Assembly (NCBI GenBank): GCA_038049695.1
Contig: CP142460.1
Location: forward strand, 23,315,001 to 23,379,000
Reading direction: 5' to 3'
DNA length: 64,000 nt
Source of the DNA: Cinnamomum chago
Lineage: Eukaryota > Streptophyta > Magnoliopsida > Laurales > Lauraceae
Positions 43,366 to 55,905 of the stretch are shown piece by piece; the stretch's first letter is position 1; each line of letters opens with the position of its first letter. The notes beneath the pieces were generated by a model. That model made no database searches. It saw only the letters and a program-made list of their open reading frames with translations, and had not been told where the DNA came from. Position numbers and translations under genes: made by a program.

Positions 43366-45414
43366 ATCTCCCCCTTTGCAATTTGATGGCAACTCACTCA
43401 CCACTGAATATACACACTAAGTCTTCAGCCCCCCCTAAGCTGGACAAGTCTTGAAATCTCTTGGATGCTTTTTCTCTTAGCTTGGGCTCTTGGACTTTTT
43501 CTTCATTCTTCTTGATGCTTGGAGCTTAATCATTCTTCAAGCTTTCTCTTCTTCTTTCATTCTTTAGCTCCAAAGCTTTCTCTTCTTTCAGCTCTCCCCC
43601 TTTGACCATGCACTCTCTCCCTTTGGCAAGATATGCATTCTCTCTCCCTGTAGAAGATCATACAAAATCTCCCCTTAGGAAGCTTGGACATTCTCTTCCC
43701 CTTTAGACAACTTGAATGGTCTCTCCCCCTTTGACATTAAATTGCAAAGGTACCTACACACATGAAATAAGGAAAATACCTTTTAGAAGCACATGTTAGC
43801 AAAAGAAATCGAAAATGAAATACATAACAGGTTATCATGTATGGTTAGTAGGCTAAAAGGGTTCAAAGCCAATATAAAGGTCAATTTGATCAAAACTAAT
43901 ACTTTCTATGAAGGTTTACACTCCCCCTCAATCCATTCTCTCCTTTTGTCAAACTTTTGACATAGATATAACTATTTGGTGCAAGAAGAAGATGGTTTAA
44001 CCAATTGAGGGTCAACTTCAAGGAAATGATTAGACACGTTTAACTATAGAGCACAATATGATCAAATTACCAAAAGAGAGCAAGGTCAAGGAGAAAAGCG
44101 ATCATGGATACCAATTGGAAAAACAAAGAATACCAATTGAGATTCAAAGATAAGTCTATTAAAACAATCACTCTAAAATGGAGTTATAAAGGATATAACT
44201 ATTAAGATAAATCCAAATTAGAGCTATCCATGATATTATGGGGTTTACTAAACATAGCATCAATTAATTTAACTATGAAAATCATATGCTATGAAAGTTT
44301 TGAAATCATTTCATTCAATAAAAAAATATGACTATCATGTGCAAGATGAGTGAAATGAAATTCAAACATGAAGCCAACCTCAACTAATAACCAACCAAGA
44401 TTATGAATATATAAACATGGTGGTAATGAGATTTACCTATATGAGCAAGAGAGGTGGCAAACATGAAAATTATGATGCTAATGAAATGTGACATGGAATA
44501 AAAATATGTGACTATGAAATTCAATATAATGTACACAAGGTCTATCACATTCTCAAGATAAGACATCATTTGGATATAAAATCAATCGAAAATTATATTA
44601 AATGAAACTAATTGAATATGACAACATGATTAATAGCAAGGATGTGACAAACACAAAATTCCATCAAGCATCATAAAAGGATATTCACCACTTTTAAAGA
44701 TATAACTAATGAGCATAGTGATGAACAAGATAAATTGCAATGCAAAAAGGATATAACTTGGTAATGCATGTAATTTTCAAGGTGACAAAATCATATGAAT
44801 TCAACAACTAAGATACCCATCAAACATATAGATATACGAGGGATGGATTTCAAAGAGTTTCATATGATCAAGATTACTACTATGATGTTGAAACATGTAT
44901 AAGGATGACATCACTTAGAGAATATACATGAATCAACATCATAACCATCCATAAAAAAAAGACTAGAAAGCATAAAGGATGGATTTGAGTTCTAGTATGG
45001 TATCTACAAATATAAATAAGATCACAACCATACATGGAACCAAATGACATTTGCATATAAAAAGAATATAACTAAATAAGCAAAGATGCAAATGGCTTAT
45101 AACAACAATCGATCATGAATAATCTAGCTATGAAAGCTTTTGTAATCACAATCAATTGAACATCAATAGAAATGTAATGCAAGAGATATAACTCAAAGTG
45201 AGCAAAAAACAAATCTAACATGATGAAATTATAATCAAATGATTTTGAAAACCATGAAATGTAACTAGAGATGTACATGAAGACAAAATCAATTGATCAT
45301 AAAGAAACAATGCATTTTAATAAATGTAACTATCAATGAACAAAATGCAAATGTATCGTGACCAACAATATGATTTAACTATAAAGGATAGGTTGGTCAA
45401 GGAGGTTCAAGGCC
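43366..45414. other. 3' non-coding half of the pol-less copia, with a degenerate repeat
   Basis: AT-rich DNA with no coding potential. The first 400 bp are rich in CTCCCCCTTTG-type tracts. From about 43960 to 45380 the word GATATAACTA and close variants recur many times (near 43968, 44187, 44694, 44747, 45059, 45180, 45256, 45318), about 50-120 bp apart, often with AAAAGG before and GAGCAA after. Confidence 0.6.
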
Positions 45415-46630
45415 TTAAGGTTTGTCTAAGTATCTAACTTTAGGAATCCACCTAAGGTCTTGAGAGGGTTGATCTTTGAGGTCTAGTTTAGAAGTCCCAC
45501 CAACTTTAGGAGATTTGACTTGATAAATTTTGAATTTGGACTTATCACCATGATATTTAGCTTTGGCTAAATTCAGTTTAGATTGGTGATTAGTCTTTTG
45601 AGGTTGGTGAGTTTGTTTCTTAGGGGATTGATTCATTTTTCTTTTCTTCTTATTTTCTCCCTTTATTTGACTTTTGAATTTTAAATTTAACTTTGTTACT
45701 TTCTTCAAAAGTTCTTTCATGTGTTGATTTAAGGGAGATAGGTTGAGAAGCTTTTTGTTCATAGATTCTTTTAAACTTGGTTTAACTTGTTTAAACTTTT
45801 TAGAATCTATCTTAGGAGACTCCATTTTAATTGATTTAACTTGTTTAATCTTTTTGGAGTCTTCTTTGATTTTTAGTGTCTTACCCTTCATAGATTTAGA
45901 TTCTACCTTTTTGGGTTCATAGATGGGTTTAGACACATGACTTCTTCTTCTTAGTTTGCACTCAAACTTAAAATGCCCTTCAATACCACAATAATTACAT
46001 TTAGTCATGGGCAAGGAAGAATGAGTACTAGAGAATGAGGACTCACTTTTCACAAATGTGTTGGTGAAGCTAGGGTCATGTGAAATATTCCTATCAAATC
46101 CAAGACCCGTCCTATCTCTTTGAGATTTACCCAATTTAAATAACTTTTCAAATTTCTTTTCACCTTGGGTAAATTGCACTCATACTTTTGTTTGTAGCTT
46201 TCAAGTTGAGTGACTTGGTTTATAAGGATTGAATTTTCATTTTTAACTTTTAATAGTTCATTTTCAATTTCCTTATATTTGATTAGTTCTTCATGAGCAA
46301 GTTTTAAATCAAATTTAAGTTCATTAATAACTTTAGATCCAAGTTCTAGAGTTTTTATCTTATTTTGAGAATTAGATAGATTTTCCTTAGAAATGGTCAA
46401 CTTGGATTCTAGGTTGTTAATGTTTTTGTCTTGCCTTTGTAATTGATCTCTTAGTTTTGAATTTTCCTTTTTAAGATCATCATTTCTTATCTTTAATTCA
46501 TTTAGATCTTCTTTAATATTAGATAGGTTATGCAAAGAGATCATAAACTTAGAGTCTAAGCATTGTATAACTTCTTCGTTTTCTCTAAGTTCATCTTTTA
46601 AAGAAACTAATTCTTTGTTTAGATTTTTAG
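45415..46630 (-). pseudogene. Gag-like coding region of the pol-less copia, C-terminal part
   Basis: Read on the minus strand from the nested LTR: a long coiled coil (LKKENSKLRDQLQRQDKNIN, LESKLTISKENLSNSQNKIK), then KRGLGFD-like sequence, a CCHC knuckle (CNYCGIEGHFKFEC near 45985) and a strongly basic, lysine-rich tail ending VRYLDKP at 45415. No UBN2 domain, protease or later pol domain follows. The remaining part of the same region lies at 50778-51010. It is broken at about one place besides the nested insertion. Confidence 0.75.
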
Positions 46631-46635
46631 ATTCT
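46631..46635. repeat. target site duplication ATTCT, left copy
   Basis: ATTCT lies before the TG at 46636 and again at 50778-50782 after the CA at 50777, framing the nested solo LTR. Confidence 0.93.
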
Positions 46636-49600
46636 TGTGAGAACCCGACCCCTAATCTCTTGGATTAGTGTTGTTTTATTTGTGGATTAGTTTTTTTTAG
46701 TGGGATTAGTATTTGTTGGGTTGAGTTTGTGAGCTAGAATGATTTTTCTCTAGTTTTGGGGAATTTTGAGGGCCTTTGTGATTAGTGGGACCCTTTGGGG
46801 GTTCTTTTAGTGACTTTGCGTGTGATTGGGAGGTTATTCGAAATTCCCAATAACTCTTGTTTTAGCCTCATTTGACTTATTTTGTTATTCTCTACAACTT
46901 TCGTGTTCACTCCGTACCCATTCGAAGCTCCGAAAATCAGTTTTTCCAGTCCGGAGGGCAAAATCGGTCTTTTCACATTGAATCTGGACCCAAATTTCGA
47001 GATCTCAGAACCATGCCAAAATTATACTTTTTGGAAACTAGATTTTATGAGAAACATTTTTCTCTTCTTCGTCGATCACATCCGAGGCCCACAAATAGAT
47101 GTTTGACCCTTGGCAAGTTTTAAGTGTGGTGGGGCCCACACCCACCCATTATAAGATGTCTCTACCCTCTCTTTCTCCCTCATTTCTCCACTCCATCGGC
47201 TGCAACTCCCCAGCTACAGTGCCAGCAGCCATTCTTCTTCTTTTCTTCCATTTCTCTTGCTCTAATGGAGCCTCCAAGCCACCAATCCGATGAGGGAACT
47301 CCGGCAACTTCTTCTCCTTCATCTCCTCTCTTGTTTGACACCATTTTCGTGGGAAACCAACGTGGGCAGCCCCTATTGCAAGCTTCTTCTTGTTGACTCA
47401 TGACTCTAGAGGTAAGGACTCCTTCCCATTTTCCTTGGATGTGCAATGGCTTTCCCTTAAGTTCTATTTCCTAGCTTGGTTTGAGCCCATTCCTTGTCTT
47501 TCATTTGTTTGACCCATTTTAGGGTTTGTTTTGGGGTTTTTGTAGAGATTGTTGATCTTGAGTTTGAGAGGTGATTAGAGGCTTGATTTGCTAGATTGGA
47601 ACCCAAGGCAAGTGGATGAATGGATGGTTTGAATGTTATCAAAGTTTTATGAGAAATCCTAGATTTATTACTTGTTCTTGATAATTTGACATATGCTTCA
47701 CATATGCTTCTTGCTATATTTCTATTGATTTCGAAAATGCATATTAATGGTTTTTGTTCTCTCTTGTTAAACCTCTTGGAAATATATGCATTCCATTGGT
47801 CAAAGTTTGCTCATATGGTTTTATAAGGAATAGGATTGGTTTTGCCATTAAAAGTTATGTTTATTAGTTGCATTGATTTGAAGTAAGATGCTCATTTGAT
47901 GAGTTTTGCTAAATCATCCATTGAAATGGAAATGTGATCAATAGACTTTGTTTATCCATAGATTTTGGCTCAAATGAACCCTTGCATATGACTGGGATTC
48001 TTCTCCTTGTTTGGGGTTAAATGTGGGAAAGGAGGTGTTTAAATTTAATTTTTCATTAGAGTTTTAATGAGAATTTTAAGTGATTATGGAAGAAAAATGT
48101 TAGTGGTTTAAGTGTCGGAAGGAAAGGAAAAAGGGGAGAAAAATCAAGTCTTTCCCGGACCTGCTATACGCCCAGGTCCGATCGATCAGACATGCAGGCT
48201 GATCGATCGGACTGTCGTTAACTGTGAGGCTTTTCGAGCTGATCGATCGGACTGTCATCCGATCGATCGGACCTGTCCGTAACTGGGACAGGAATTCAGC
48301 CCAGTGAAATTTGATATTGTTTTTTTTTTTTGAAACAATTGTGCTTTCTATGAGTCCTAGGGGTATATACATTAGTGTTAAGACTAATTATGCCCTAATC
48401 TAAGGTCTTCAGGACTAGGGAACTAAAAGAAAAGAATGGTGATGATTTAGGCACTAATTCTTGGTTCTAGGTGGGACCTTGGCTACCCTCCTTGGACTCA
48501 TTTGACCATATGTGAGGGCATCTTGAGCCGATGCTCTTCACGGTTGGTTCGGATGCATCGAAGTTCAATCTATTTCAATCTTGAACGGGATGGAACGACA
48601 CGATATTTTCTTCATACCTAAACGCAAGGTCTATTTCCTTGGGTATCGTGAATTCTATTCCTTTCGGTGACTGAGTAGGTTGCTCGATGGTTCCGGGTTA
48701 ACATCATACTTAGGATGGACCGTTTATAGTCTTGATCTTCTATGGTAACACCTAGTCCTAACCATAAGCTCATTTTAAGTTTTAAAAATAATAAAAGTGC
48801 ATAAGGAGCCCGAAATGTCTTCAAACTCAAAGAGTACCAAGTGATTATTATAATCGACATACGGGACCCCTATTCACTTAAATAAATCTTGAAACCAGTA
48901 TTTTTACCCGAAATTGTAATAGTTCATTGTTTCACCTCATTTCCAAGATTTGCATCACATGACTTGTTTTCCCGAAAGCATTGAAGTTACACTAGTAACA
49001 ATTATTTGTCCCGGAATGTATTGCCCGACATGAAATGACAGCGTGCCCTTGAGCACCCTCGTTTTACCCGTTTATTTATTGTACTTGATTTACTTGCATA
49101 TGTCCCGATTTGTTATTTGACCTATGAGTCGGCATCACTAAGCTTGGATAACCTTGTCGGTTTGATCCACCGACTTGGAGATCCCCCTCCCGTCCCGCCA
49201 GCTGCAGTTTGGATCCCGATACCCGGTTATTGCCGTGGTCCCGTCCCGATACCCGGTTCGCTACCGTGGTCCCGTTCCCGTATATTTATATTGTATATAT
49301 GATTTACGTTGAGTCTCCTCACCTTGTGTGACTGAGACCAACGTCCCGTTATACTCTTGTCACTTCGGTGATAGAGGACTTAGCTTTTTGTGATTGCCAT
49401 CTTGCCAGTTCCCGATTCCTTGGATACCCGACACGTTTTATATTGCTTACTTGCTTTCCGATAAATGATTCGTTTCCTTTATGAAAGTTGTTATTTAAAC
49501 AAGTGTTCATATTCTCCAATGTAAATTCAGTTATTATTATATTGTTTTATGTTCTTTGTACACGCACATGTTTTAAATGAATGCCGGTTGGGTGAATACC

Positions 49601-50777
49601 CATGCTTTTACTTATGTTTCAAACGATCAATGATTTTGCTAGATTTATATGATTACACATGTTTTAAAGGAATACCCGAATTGTTAAATATTCGTGCTTT
49701 GTTTTGAATGACATTTGGTTTGTCAGATATCTATGTGTATACCTGTTTTAAATGAATACCCGAATTGTTAAATATCCATGCTTTGAAATACGTTTTAAAT
49801 GACACGCGTTTTGCCAGATTCCTATGTTTATACCTGTTTTTAAATGATACCCGATTTGTTGAATACCCATGCTTTGAAATATGTTTAAATGAACTTTAGT
49901 TCTGTCAGATTTCTTTGGTTACACATGCTTTAAATGAATACTCGGTTTGTTGTATACTTATGTTTTTACTTAAGTCTCAAATGAACGTTTGTTTTGTCAA
50001 ACCACTATATTTACACATGTTCCCGACGAACACCCGATTGTCAAATATCTATGCCTTTATGGATGATGTAAATGACCAGACATTTTATTAGATCTTAATG
50101 TTTTTCCCACGTTTGAAACGAATACATGTTTTGTCCGAGATCCATGATTTTTCACCCGATTAATTATATGCAGCATTTGATCGAATAACATGATTTATCT
50201 TATGTTTTATTCTTCAGTATATTTGTTATCTTTTCATCCACCTGCCAGACCGTCGTGTCTGACCCACTACTTTTGGTACTCAGGTTCAGATTTCTTCGTC
50301 CCGAGATGAGTGCTTGGGTTGGCTGTGGAGCCATGTTTTGCAGGTTGTTTTGTCGGCTATGTCATGTAGACATTGAGCTTGACATCGGAGCTACGTCATA
50401 TTTGGGGTAGTGATTATAGCTTATTGTTGTATGGATTTTATTAGCCTTTTTCTTGGGATTCTTAATTAATGTACATTGATAATTGTAACTGGAACATATA
50501 TGGGAATGTAATATCCTGTTACTGTCAGCTCTGTAATTTATTGTGATGGTTTACTCCAGTCTGATATGATTCTTGATATGATAGCTATATGCTAAAGGTT
50601 GAGTGCGACGCGGAATCCGATGGCCACGGACTCCGGGTCGCAACGCCACGAAAGCTTCTGCAAAATATCCAGAATGTGTTGGAATGTGTTGTCTTCATAT
50701 ACGCGGATCTTGGGAGAAAAATATATTTATGCTTAATCCCATTCGCGCCCCCGAGGTTCCGGTTTGGGGGCGTGACA
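46636..50777 (+). repeat. Tekay-type solo LTR, 4142 bp, nested in the copia element
   Basis: TGTGAGAACCCGACCCC to GGGGGCGTGACA with flanking ATTCT. Blocks are shared with the LTR at 6696-9688: TACTTTTTGGAAACTAGAT (about 47025), CATCCGAGGCCCACAA (about 47080), and the CCTGCCAGACCGTCGTGTCTG phrase (about 50240) that matches 9155. Landmarks include a CATTATAAGA box (about 47147), a GATCGATC palindrome cluster at 48170-48275, and a series of CCCGA(A)TTGTTAAATA-type repeats with a roughly 90-bp period between 49560 and 50160. All open frames within it are incidental. Confidence 0.93.
48170..48275. repeat. GATCGATC palindrome cluster
   Basis: GTCCGATCGATCAGAC, CTGATCGATCGGAC (twice) and the perfect palindrome TCCGATCGATCGGA (48258-48271) occur within about 105 bp. 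Confidence 0.85.
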
Positions 50778-50782
50778 ATTCT

Positions 50783-51010
50783 TCTCTTAATTTTTTATTT
50801 TTCTTATTAAGCTCTAAGGACAAAGTATATAATTCCTCATAGGCTTGTTGAAGGTTATCTTCATTATAATCATTTTCTTCTTCTTTTAAATCAAATTGAG
50901 ATTCATTAATTTAAGGGTTTGAATCTCCAATAGAAGGAAGAAGGAGGGGTCTAGAAGAATCTACACAAGAATCTAAACAATCTATAAAAGTGGAATCCAT
51001 TCTAATGATT
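50783..51010 (-). pseudogene. Gag-like coding region of the pol-less copia, N-terminal part
   Basis: Read on the minus strand, an ATG near 51000 opens MDSTFIDCLDSCVDSS, followed by an acidic stretch and AYEELYTLSLELNKKNKK, which leads into the nested LTR. The start is an inference from position after the leader. The element lacks the UBN2 domain that copia Gags normally have here. Confidence 0.6.
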
Positions 51011-51042
51011 TTCATGAAAGCACAACATAGAGCATGAGGGTT

Positions 51043-51140
51043 TTGACTCTAGGTTTTTACACCTAATCAAGAGTTCCAAAACACTTGGGTCTTGACTCTA
51101 GGTTTTTACACCTAATCAAGAGTTCCAAAACACTTGATCC
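51043..51140. repeat. 49-bp tandem duplication in the copia leader
   Basis: TTGACTCTAGGTTTTTACAC and the following AAGAGTTCCAAAACACTTG occur at 51043 and again at 51092, with almost no change. It lies between the primer site and the gag start. Confidence 0.9.
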
Positions 51141-51156
51141 TAAAATAGAGCATGAG

Positions 51157-51170
51157 GCTCTGATACCAAT
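51157..51170 (-). other. primer binding site of the pol-less copia
   Basis: On the minus strand TTGGTATCAGAGCC follows the LTR end, matching initiator tRNA-Met. Confidence 0.9.
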
Positions 51171-51999
51171 TGAAAGTCCTGGGATCCTAACCCTAGAAGG
51201 GGTGAATAAGGAATAGGGTGAGCTACAAGTTAGTGACCAATTATGCCCAATTTTAACTTCTTTAAAGTAAACTAGTCACAAGTGATGATTATCAAACAAA
51301 ATGCGGAAGCTAAAAAGAATCACCACAACGCATTCACCATCACACAATGATTTATAGTGGTTCGACCTCAATGCCTACATCCAAGGAGGGCCTCTTTATC
51401 CTCTTCAATTTCCTTAGGAATGAGCCACTATTTATAGCAAAAAACTGCCCAACGGCTAGTCCTCGGTCGACCCCATGACCCCCGGGTCGACCTGGCCTTC
51501 AACGGCCAAAAATCTGACCGTTTGAAAAAGTAGCCAACGGCTCTTTCCCGGTCGACCGCACAGTGGGCTCGATCAACCGGGTCCATGGGCTCGGTCGACC
51601 GAGCATACTGCAGGTCGACCGGGGCCCAGGGACCAAATTCCCTTAAAATCCATATTTCAAAGTATTTCTTGAAGGGAACTTTTGGGTCACTAAATCAAGC
51701 TTGGAAACATGGTTTAAATCAAACTAAGATGATTAAAACCATGAAAACATAAAAAGCCTAAATTCATTTGAAAGATTTAAAACATAGGCTAGCTTGATTT
51801 ATAAAAATTCTTTTCAAATCTAATTGCATCCAAGTTTAAAAAACAAAACAGGCATAAATCAAGATTTCTACAAGTCTTAAAAACAATACATGTATAAATC
51901 AAGATTTCAAGTTTTTCTAAATCAATGCATGTGTATAAATTTAAATGATGCTAGAATGATAATGCATCCATCAAATTGCAATACACAAAATCCCTAACA
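51171..51999 (-). repeat. 5' LTR of the pol-less copia (right in the window)
   Basis: Same ends as 42552-43365. The G-run is only four bases here. A minus-strand TATA box lies at 51428-51437, and the palindrome cluster (51470-51625) has CGGTCGACCG at 51549 and CTCGGTCGACCGAG at 51590. This copy has a further 27-bp block in the cluster. Confidence 0.93.
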
Positions 52000-52004
52000 C
52001 TTAT

Positions 52005-52440
52005 CTCTGTATTTCTATGAATTTATCTGTGTTTTATGTTAATTAATCTGTGTTTGCTGTCAATTAATCTAAGTGTGACTTGAATTTATCTAAATTTGAA
52101 AGTAATTTATCTCAGCTTGCTGTGCATTTATATTAATTTGATCTGAACTTTTTTTTTAACTTTGATGTGAGTTTATATGAATTTATCTGTGTTCCAAATC
52201 ATAACTAGTTCACAAAAAAGTTATGTACCATTTATATGAATTTTTTCTGCATTTGATATAAAATTATCTGACTACATTAGGTTAGGTTTGAATAGATTTG
52301 GCTTGGTTTATATGAATCTGGTATAAAATTATCTGTCTATGGTGTGAATTTATCTGACTTTGTTATGGTTTTATCTAACTTTGCTTCTGGACTGGGATGA
52401 GTTTCATATAATTTTATTTGAGTTGTACATGTACCCTAAC
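52005..52440 (+). repeat. degenerate motif array, family ATGAATTTATCTGA, second block
   Basis: About 15 imperfect copies, for example ATGAATTTATCTGTGTTT, TTGAATTTATCTAAATTTG, AAAATTATCTGACTACA, GTGAATTTATCTGACTTTG and GGTTTTATCTAACTTTG. It is continuous with the array at 42190-42546 once the copia insertion is discounted. Confidence 0.85.
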
Positions 52441-54641
52441 AGCTGAAAGCACACAAAATAGAAAGAAGGACACCAAAAAGGGAAACCAAGCAAAGCCACA
52501 CTGGTAATTTAGATCAAACTTGGTATCAATAGTCAAACTGTTTGACAACATCAAAAGAATAATAACCGCTGCACATAAAGTTGAGCTGAAGAAGACACCT
52601 TTCTGGTTTCTTATAAATTCCATATTGAACCAAAATGTTACAGAGAATAGATGGAAAATATGATAAAGACATCATGCGAATTCTAAACACATACAACAGC
52701 GCGGAAGGAAAATTTAAAATCAGAAGCCAGTATGTGTCGTTCACATCAGATGACATCTCTCTAATATTTGGAATACCCCATGGATCAAAGACCTTAGATT
52801 TGAAATATGCAAAGAAAAAATAATCGGAATTCATAACAAGAAGATTCTCAAACATTACAAGAATATCAGCTCCAAAAATAAAGGAACAATTGAATTTTGC
52901 ACTCAATGGAGCTACCGAAGTTGATGTGGCCGATGTGTCCAAGCTAATATGCCTTTACATCCTTGTGACATTGTTTTTTTCAACACATGACAACTCAATA
53001 GGATGGCCATACGTCAGTTATGTTGAGAATTATGTTGAAATGAAAGATAATGCATGGACAGAAGAGATAACAAAGTTTCTCATGCAATCAGTTCACACTA
53101 GAAATGATGGTTCAGATAAAGTAATTGGTTGTCTATTTGCACTACCGGTAAGATAAACAAACAGCCTTTTTACATCTATAATTTTACAACTTACCAATAA
53201 ATTTGTAAATTAAACTTGACTATGTTATTGTGTCTCAATTTGAACAGTATTGGTTATGTGAACACACGTCGTTGTTGGAGCCAATCAAACCTAGTGAATT
53301 CCCTTTATTGATGAAGTGGGATCTTAAGGGCTTAAACAACGCAATGCAGAAAAACCCGCTGAATATTGAATTGAACATTCTTGATGTTAATTAATATATT
53401 GGTAAGTTGTCTAAATTTTTTTGATTAGGTAATACTATATAACAGATAGTATAGATACATTTATCTAAATTTTATATCCCTTGTTGTTATTAATAAACAA
53501 TGTCTCACACTTCAAGTAATCGTTGGTAAATTGGAGAGGACATTGCATGAAGATAAATGCTTCCTGACATATGTGAATAGGAGCAGTGCTGATGATAATC
53601 AAATAACTAAGGAGGAAGCTAAAATAAACAACAAAGAAATTATTGAAGGAGTAGAAGAAGGACATGTGCAGTATGTCGACCTTAATGATGATGTTGAGAT
53701 TAATAAATCCATTGAACAATCAAAATCAAAGGAACATGACCCCAGCTAATTTCAACTGGCCCAAACAATGGAAACATTGTTAATTTCTGAATTAGAAGAA
53801 CAAAGAGAAAATGAAGGGCAAGAAGAAATGGCCGAGACTGAAGAAAGAATTGAATTTCTCACATTTCCTTCAGAGTGGGAACAATATGAATAAACAGAAG
53901 AACAAACGGATATAGTTGTAGAGAATGTTGTAAGCGATGTAATTGGAAGCACAAGTGAATCATTGATTGGAATACCACCAACAAAGCTAGCTGAATTTGA
54001 AGGAGACAATATTAAGAAAATGTCCGAGCAAAGTCAGCCATCTCCAATAATGGAAAACACAGAAATCAAAGAAATCATTGAAGAAAAAGAAAGGGCAATT
54101 TCACTTGTTCATCAGCTAAACAGAGAGAAACAAGACTCCCAAGCTCAACTTGACAAAATCATATTTGAATTGAAAAGAGCAAAAGAAGAAAATTGTAATC
54201 TACAAAATGAAAGCATGGAATTGGGAAGAAGGCTAAGCATCTTGACCAAAGAAAGAGATGATGTGGTTTCATTAACTGGGAAGGTCATAAGTGAAAATGT
54301 TGAGCTAGAAAAAGAGAACAATAACCTGAAAAGCAAGCTCGAAAATTCATCTCTTGTGGTCAGCTCCCTTAATGAACAGCTAAAGCAACTGTAAAGTCCG
54401 GGGATCCGAACCCTAGAGGGGGGGTGAATAGGGTGAGCTTCAATTATGACCAATTTTAAACAAATTTAACTTCTTTAAATTAAACTAGTCACAAGTGGTG
54501 ATTACAAATAAAATGCGGAAGCTTAATAACAACAATCACCACAAAGCAAGCACCATCACACAAGGATTTATAGTGGTTCGGCCTCAATGCCTACATCCAC
54601 TACCGGCTTGTGATCCAACACCCCACCGGATTTCCACTATT

Positions 54642-54778
54642 TATGCTTTTCAATAGGCTAAGCAATAACCTTTACAATTATGCTTTTCAAGGCTAAGCAA
54701 TAACCTTTACAATTATACTTTTCAAGGCTAAGCAATAACCTCTACATTATGCTTTTCAAGGCTAAGCAATAACCTCTT
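54642..54778. repeat. 35-bp tandem repeat, four units
   Basis: TTTTCAAGGCTAAGCAATAA with neighbours recurs with starts of the core near 54659, 54694, 54729 and 54763. Confidence 0.92.
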
Positions 54779-55278
54779 CAACCACAAGGTTGGTTATCTC
54801 TCTAATTAGTGTCTATAATACACTTGATGGAGATTCAATTAAGCTCATTACAATGCCTCTTAATTAGGCGGATATGGAAGTGAAAAACTAACTCACACAC
54901 ACACTAAATGAATGCAAAGATGTATGCTCATGATGTGTGTGTGTGATGTCCTCAATCATTTTTAAAATGAAAGCTCATAAATGTATGCCTAAGGCTTTTG
55001 AAAGTTTTAGCTCATAAAACATTTATGATTGAGGAAATGCAAGTCACATGTTAAAAGTAACAACTTGTTAATGATGTCAAAGATTCACAAGTTGTATGTA
55101 ATTAATTAGCTCTAAACATGTGATGCATAGGGATGTCAATCAAATCAACAATGTAGCTAATAAACATAAAAATAGATTTGATTGAAATTAGGGGACAAAT
55201 CATATGTAATTATAAATACAACTTGAATATGATGTACCAATCAATGCAAAACAAGTTGTGAAACTTTAAAACAAAATA

Positions 55279-55905
55279 CATATGATTTGTAAAGTTTGTT
55301 GAATCCAAAACATAAGATACATTTGAAAGATATTTTCTTATGATGGAAAACAACAACCAAAGATTCAACCAAGTATATGAATCATGTTACATATAATTTC
55401 AAAGATTCTTTCATTAACATGATCTACTCAGATTTACCAAATAAAGTACTACTTGGATTGAATCAATGGTGATGCATCCAAAACAATAGATCAATTCAAA
55501 ACATAAAACATGCTAAGGACACGACACATCATAGTTTAACATGCTACTAAAGTTTTACCAAAGATAAAGCAAAAACATGAAAACATATGATTTGTAAAGA
55601 TGTTGAATCCAAAACATAAGATAGTTTTGAAAGTGATTTTCTTATATTGAAAAACAACAACCATAGATTCAACCAAGTATAGGAATCATGTTACATATAA
55701 TTTCAAAGATTCTTTCATTAACATGATCTACTTAGATTTACCAAAAATAAAGTACTACTTGGATTGAATCAAATGGTGATGTATCCAAAATAATAAATCA
55801 ACTCAAAACATAAAACATGTTAAGGACACAACACTTCATACGTAGTTTATCATGCTACAAAAGATTTACCAAAAATAAAACAAAGCATGAAAACATATGA
55901 TTAAG
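55279..55905. repeat. about 305-bp tandem duplication inside the solo LTR
   Basis: CATATGATTTGTAAAG at 55279 recurs at 55584, and CATATGATTAAGG at 55894 starts a third, partial unit. Whole units share phrases such as AACAACAACCA and TTCAAAGATTCTTTC. Confidence 0.9.

Larger units (their letters stand above)
42552..51999 (-). mobile_element. pol-less Ty1/copia element, complete ends, minus strand
   Basis: LTRs of 814 and 829 bp (42552-43365 and 51171-51999), target duplication CTTAT (42547-42551 and 52000-52004), a primer site beside the right LTR and a polypurine tract beside the left one. The internal DNA encodes only a coiled-coil, zinc-knuckle, lysine-rich Gag-like protein, with no protease, integrase or polymerase, so it is a non-autonomous element that would need enzymes from elsewhere. 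A 4142-bp Tekay solo LTR is nested in its gag. Roughly 33 differences between the LTRs (about 4%) plus indels suggest an age of 1.5-2 My. The coding region is also broken. Confidence 0.88.

Noticed and set aside
47099-47446. Open frames of 60-90 residues on both strands
   Set aside because: They lie inside the 4.1-kb solo LTR and are incidental.
52526-52942. 138-residue minus-strand frame
   Set aside because: It is the shadow of the plus-strand Ulp1-like coding sequence, which has the recognisable IFGIPHGSKT pattern.
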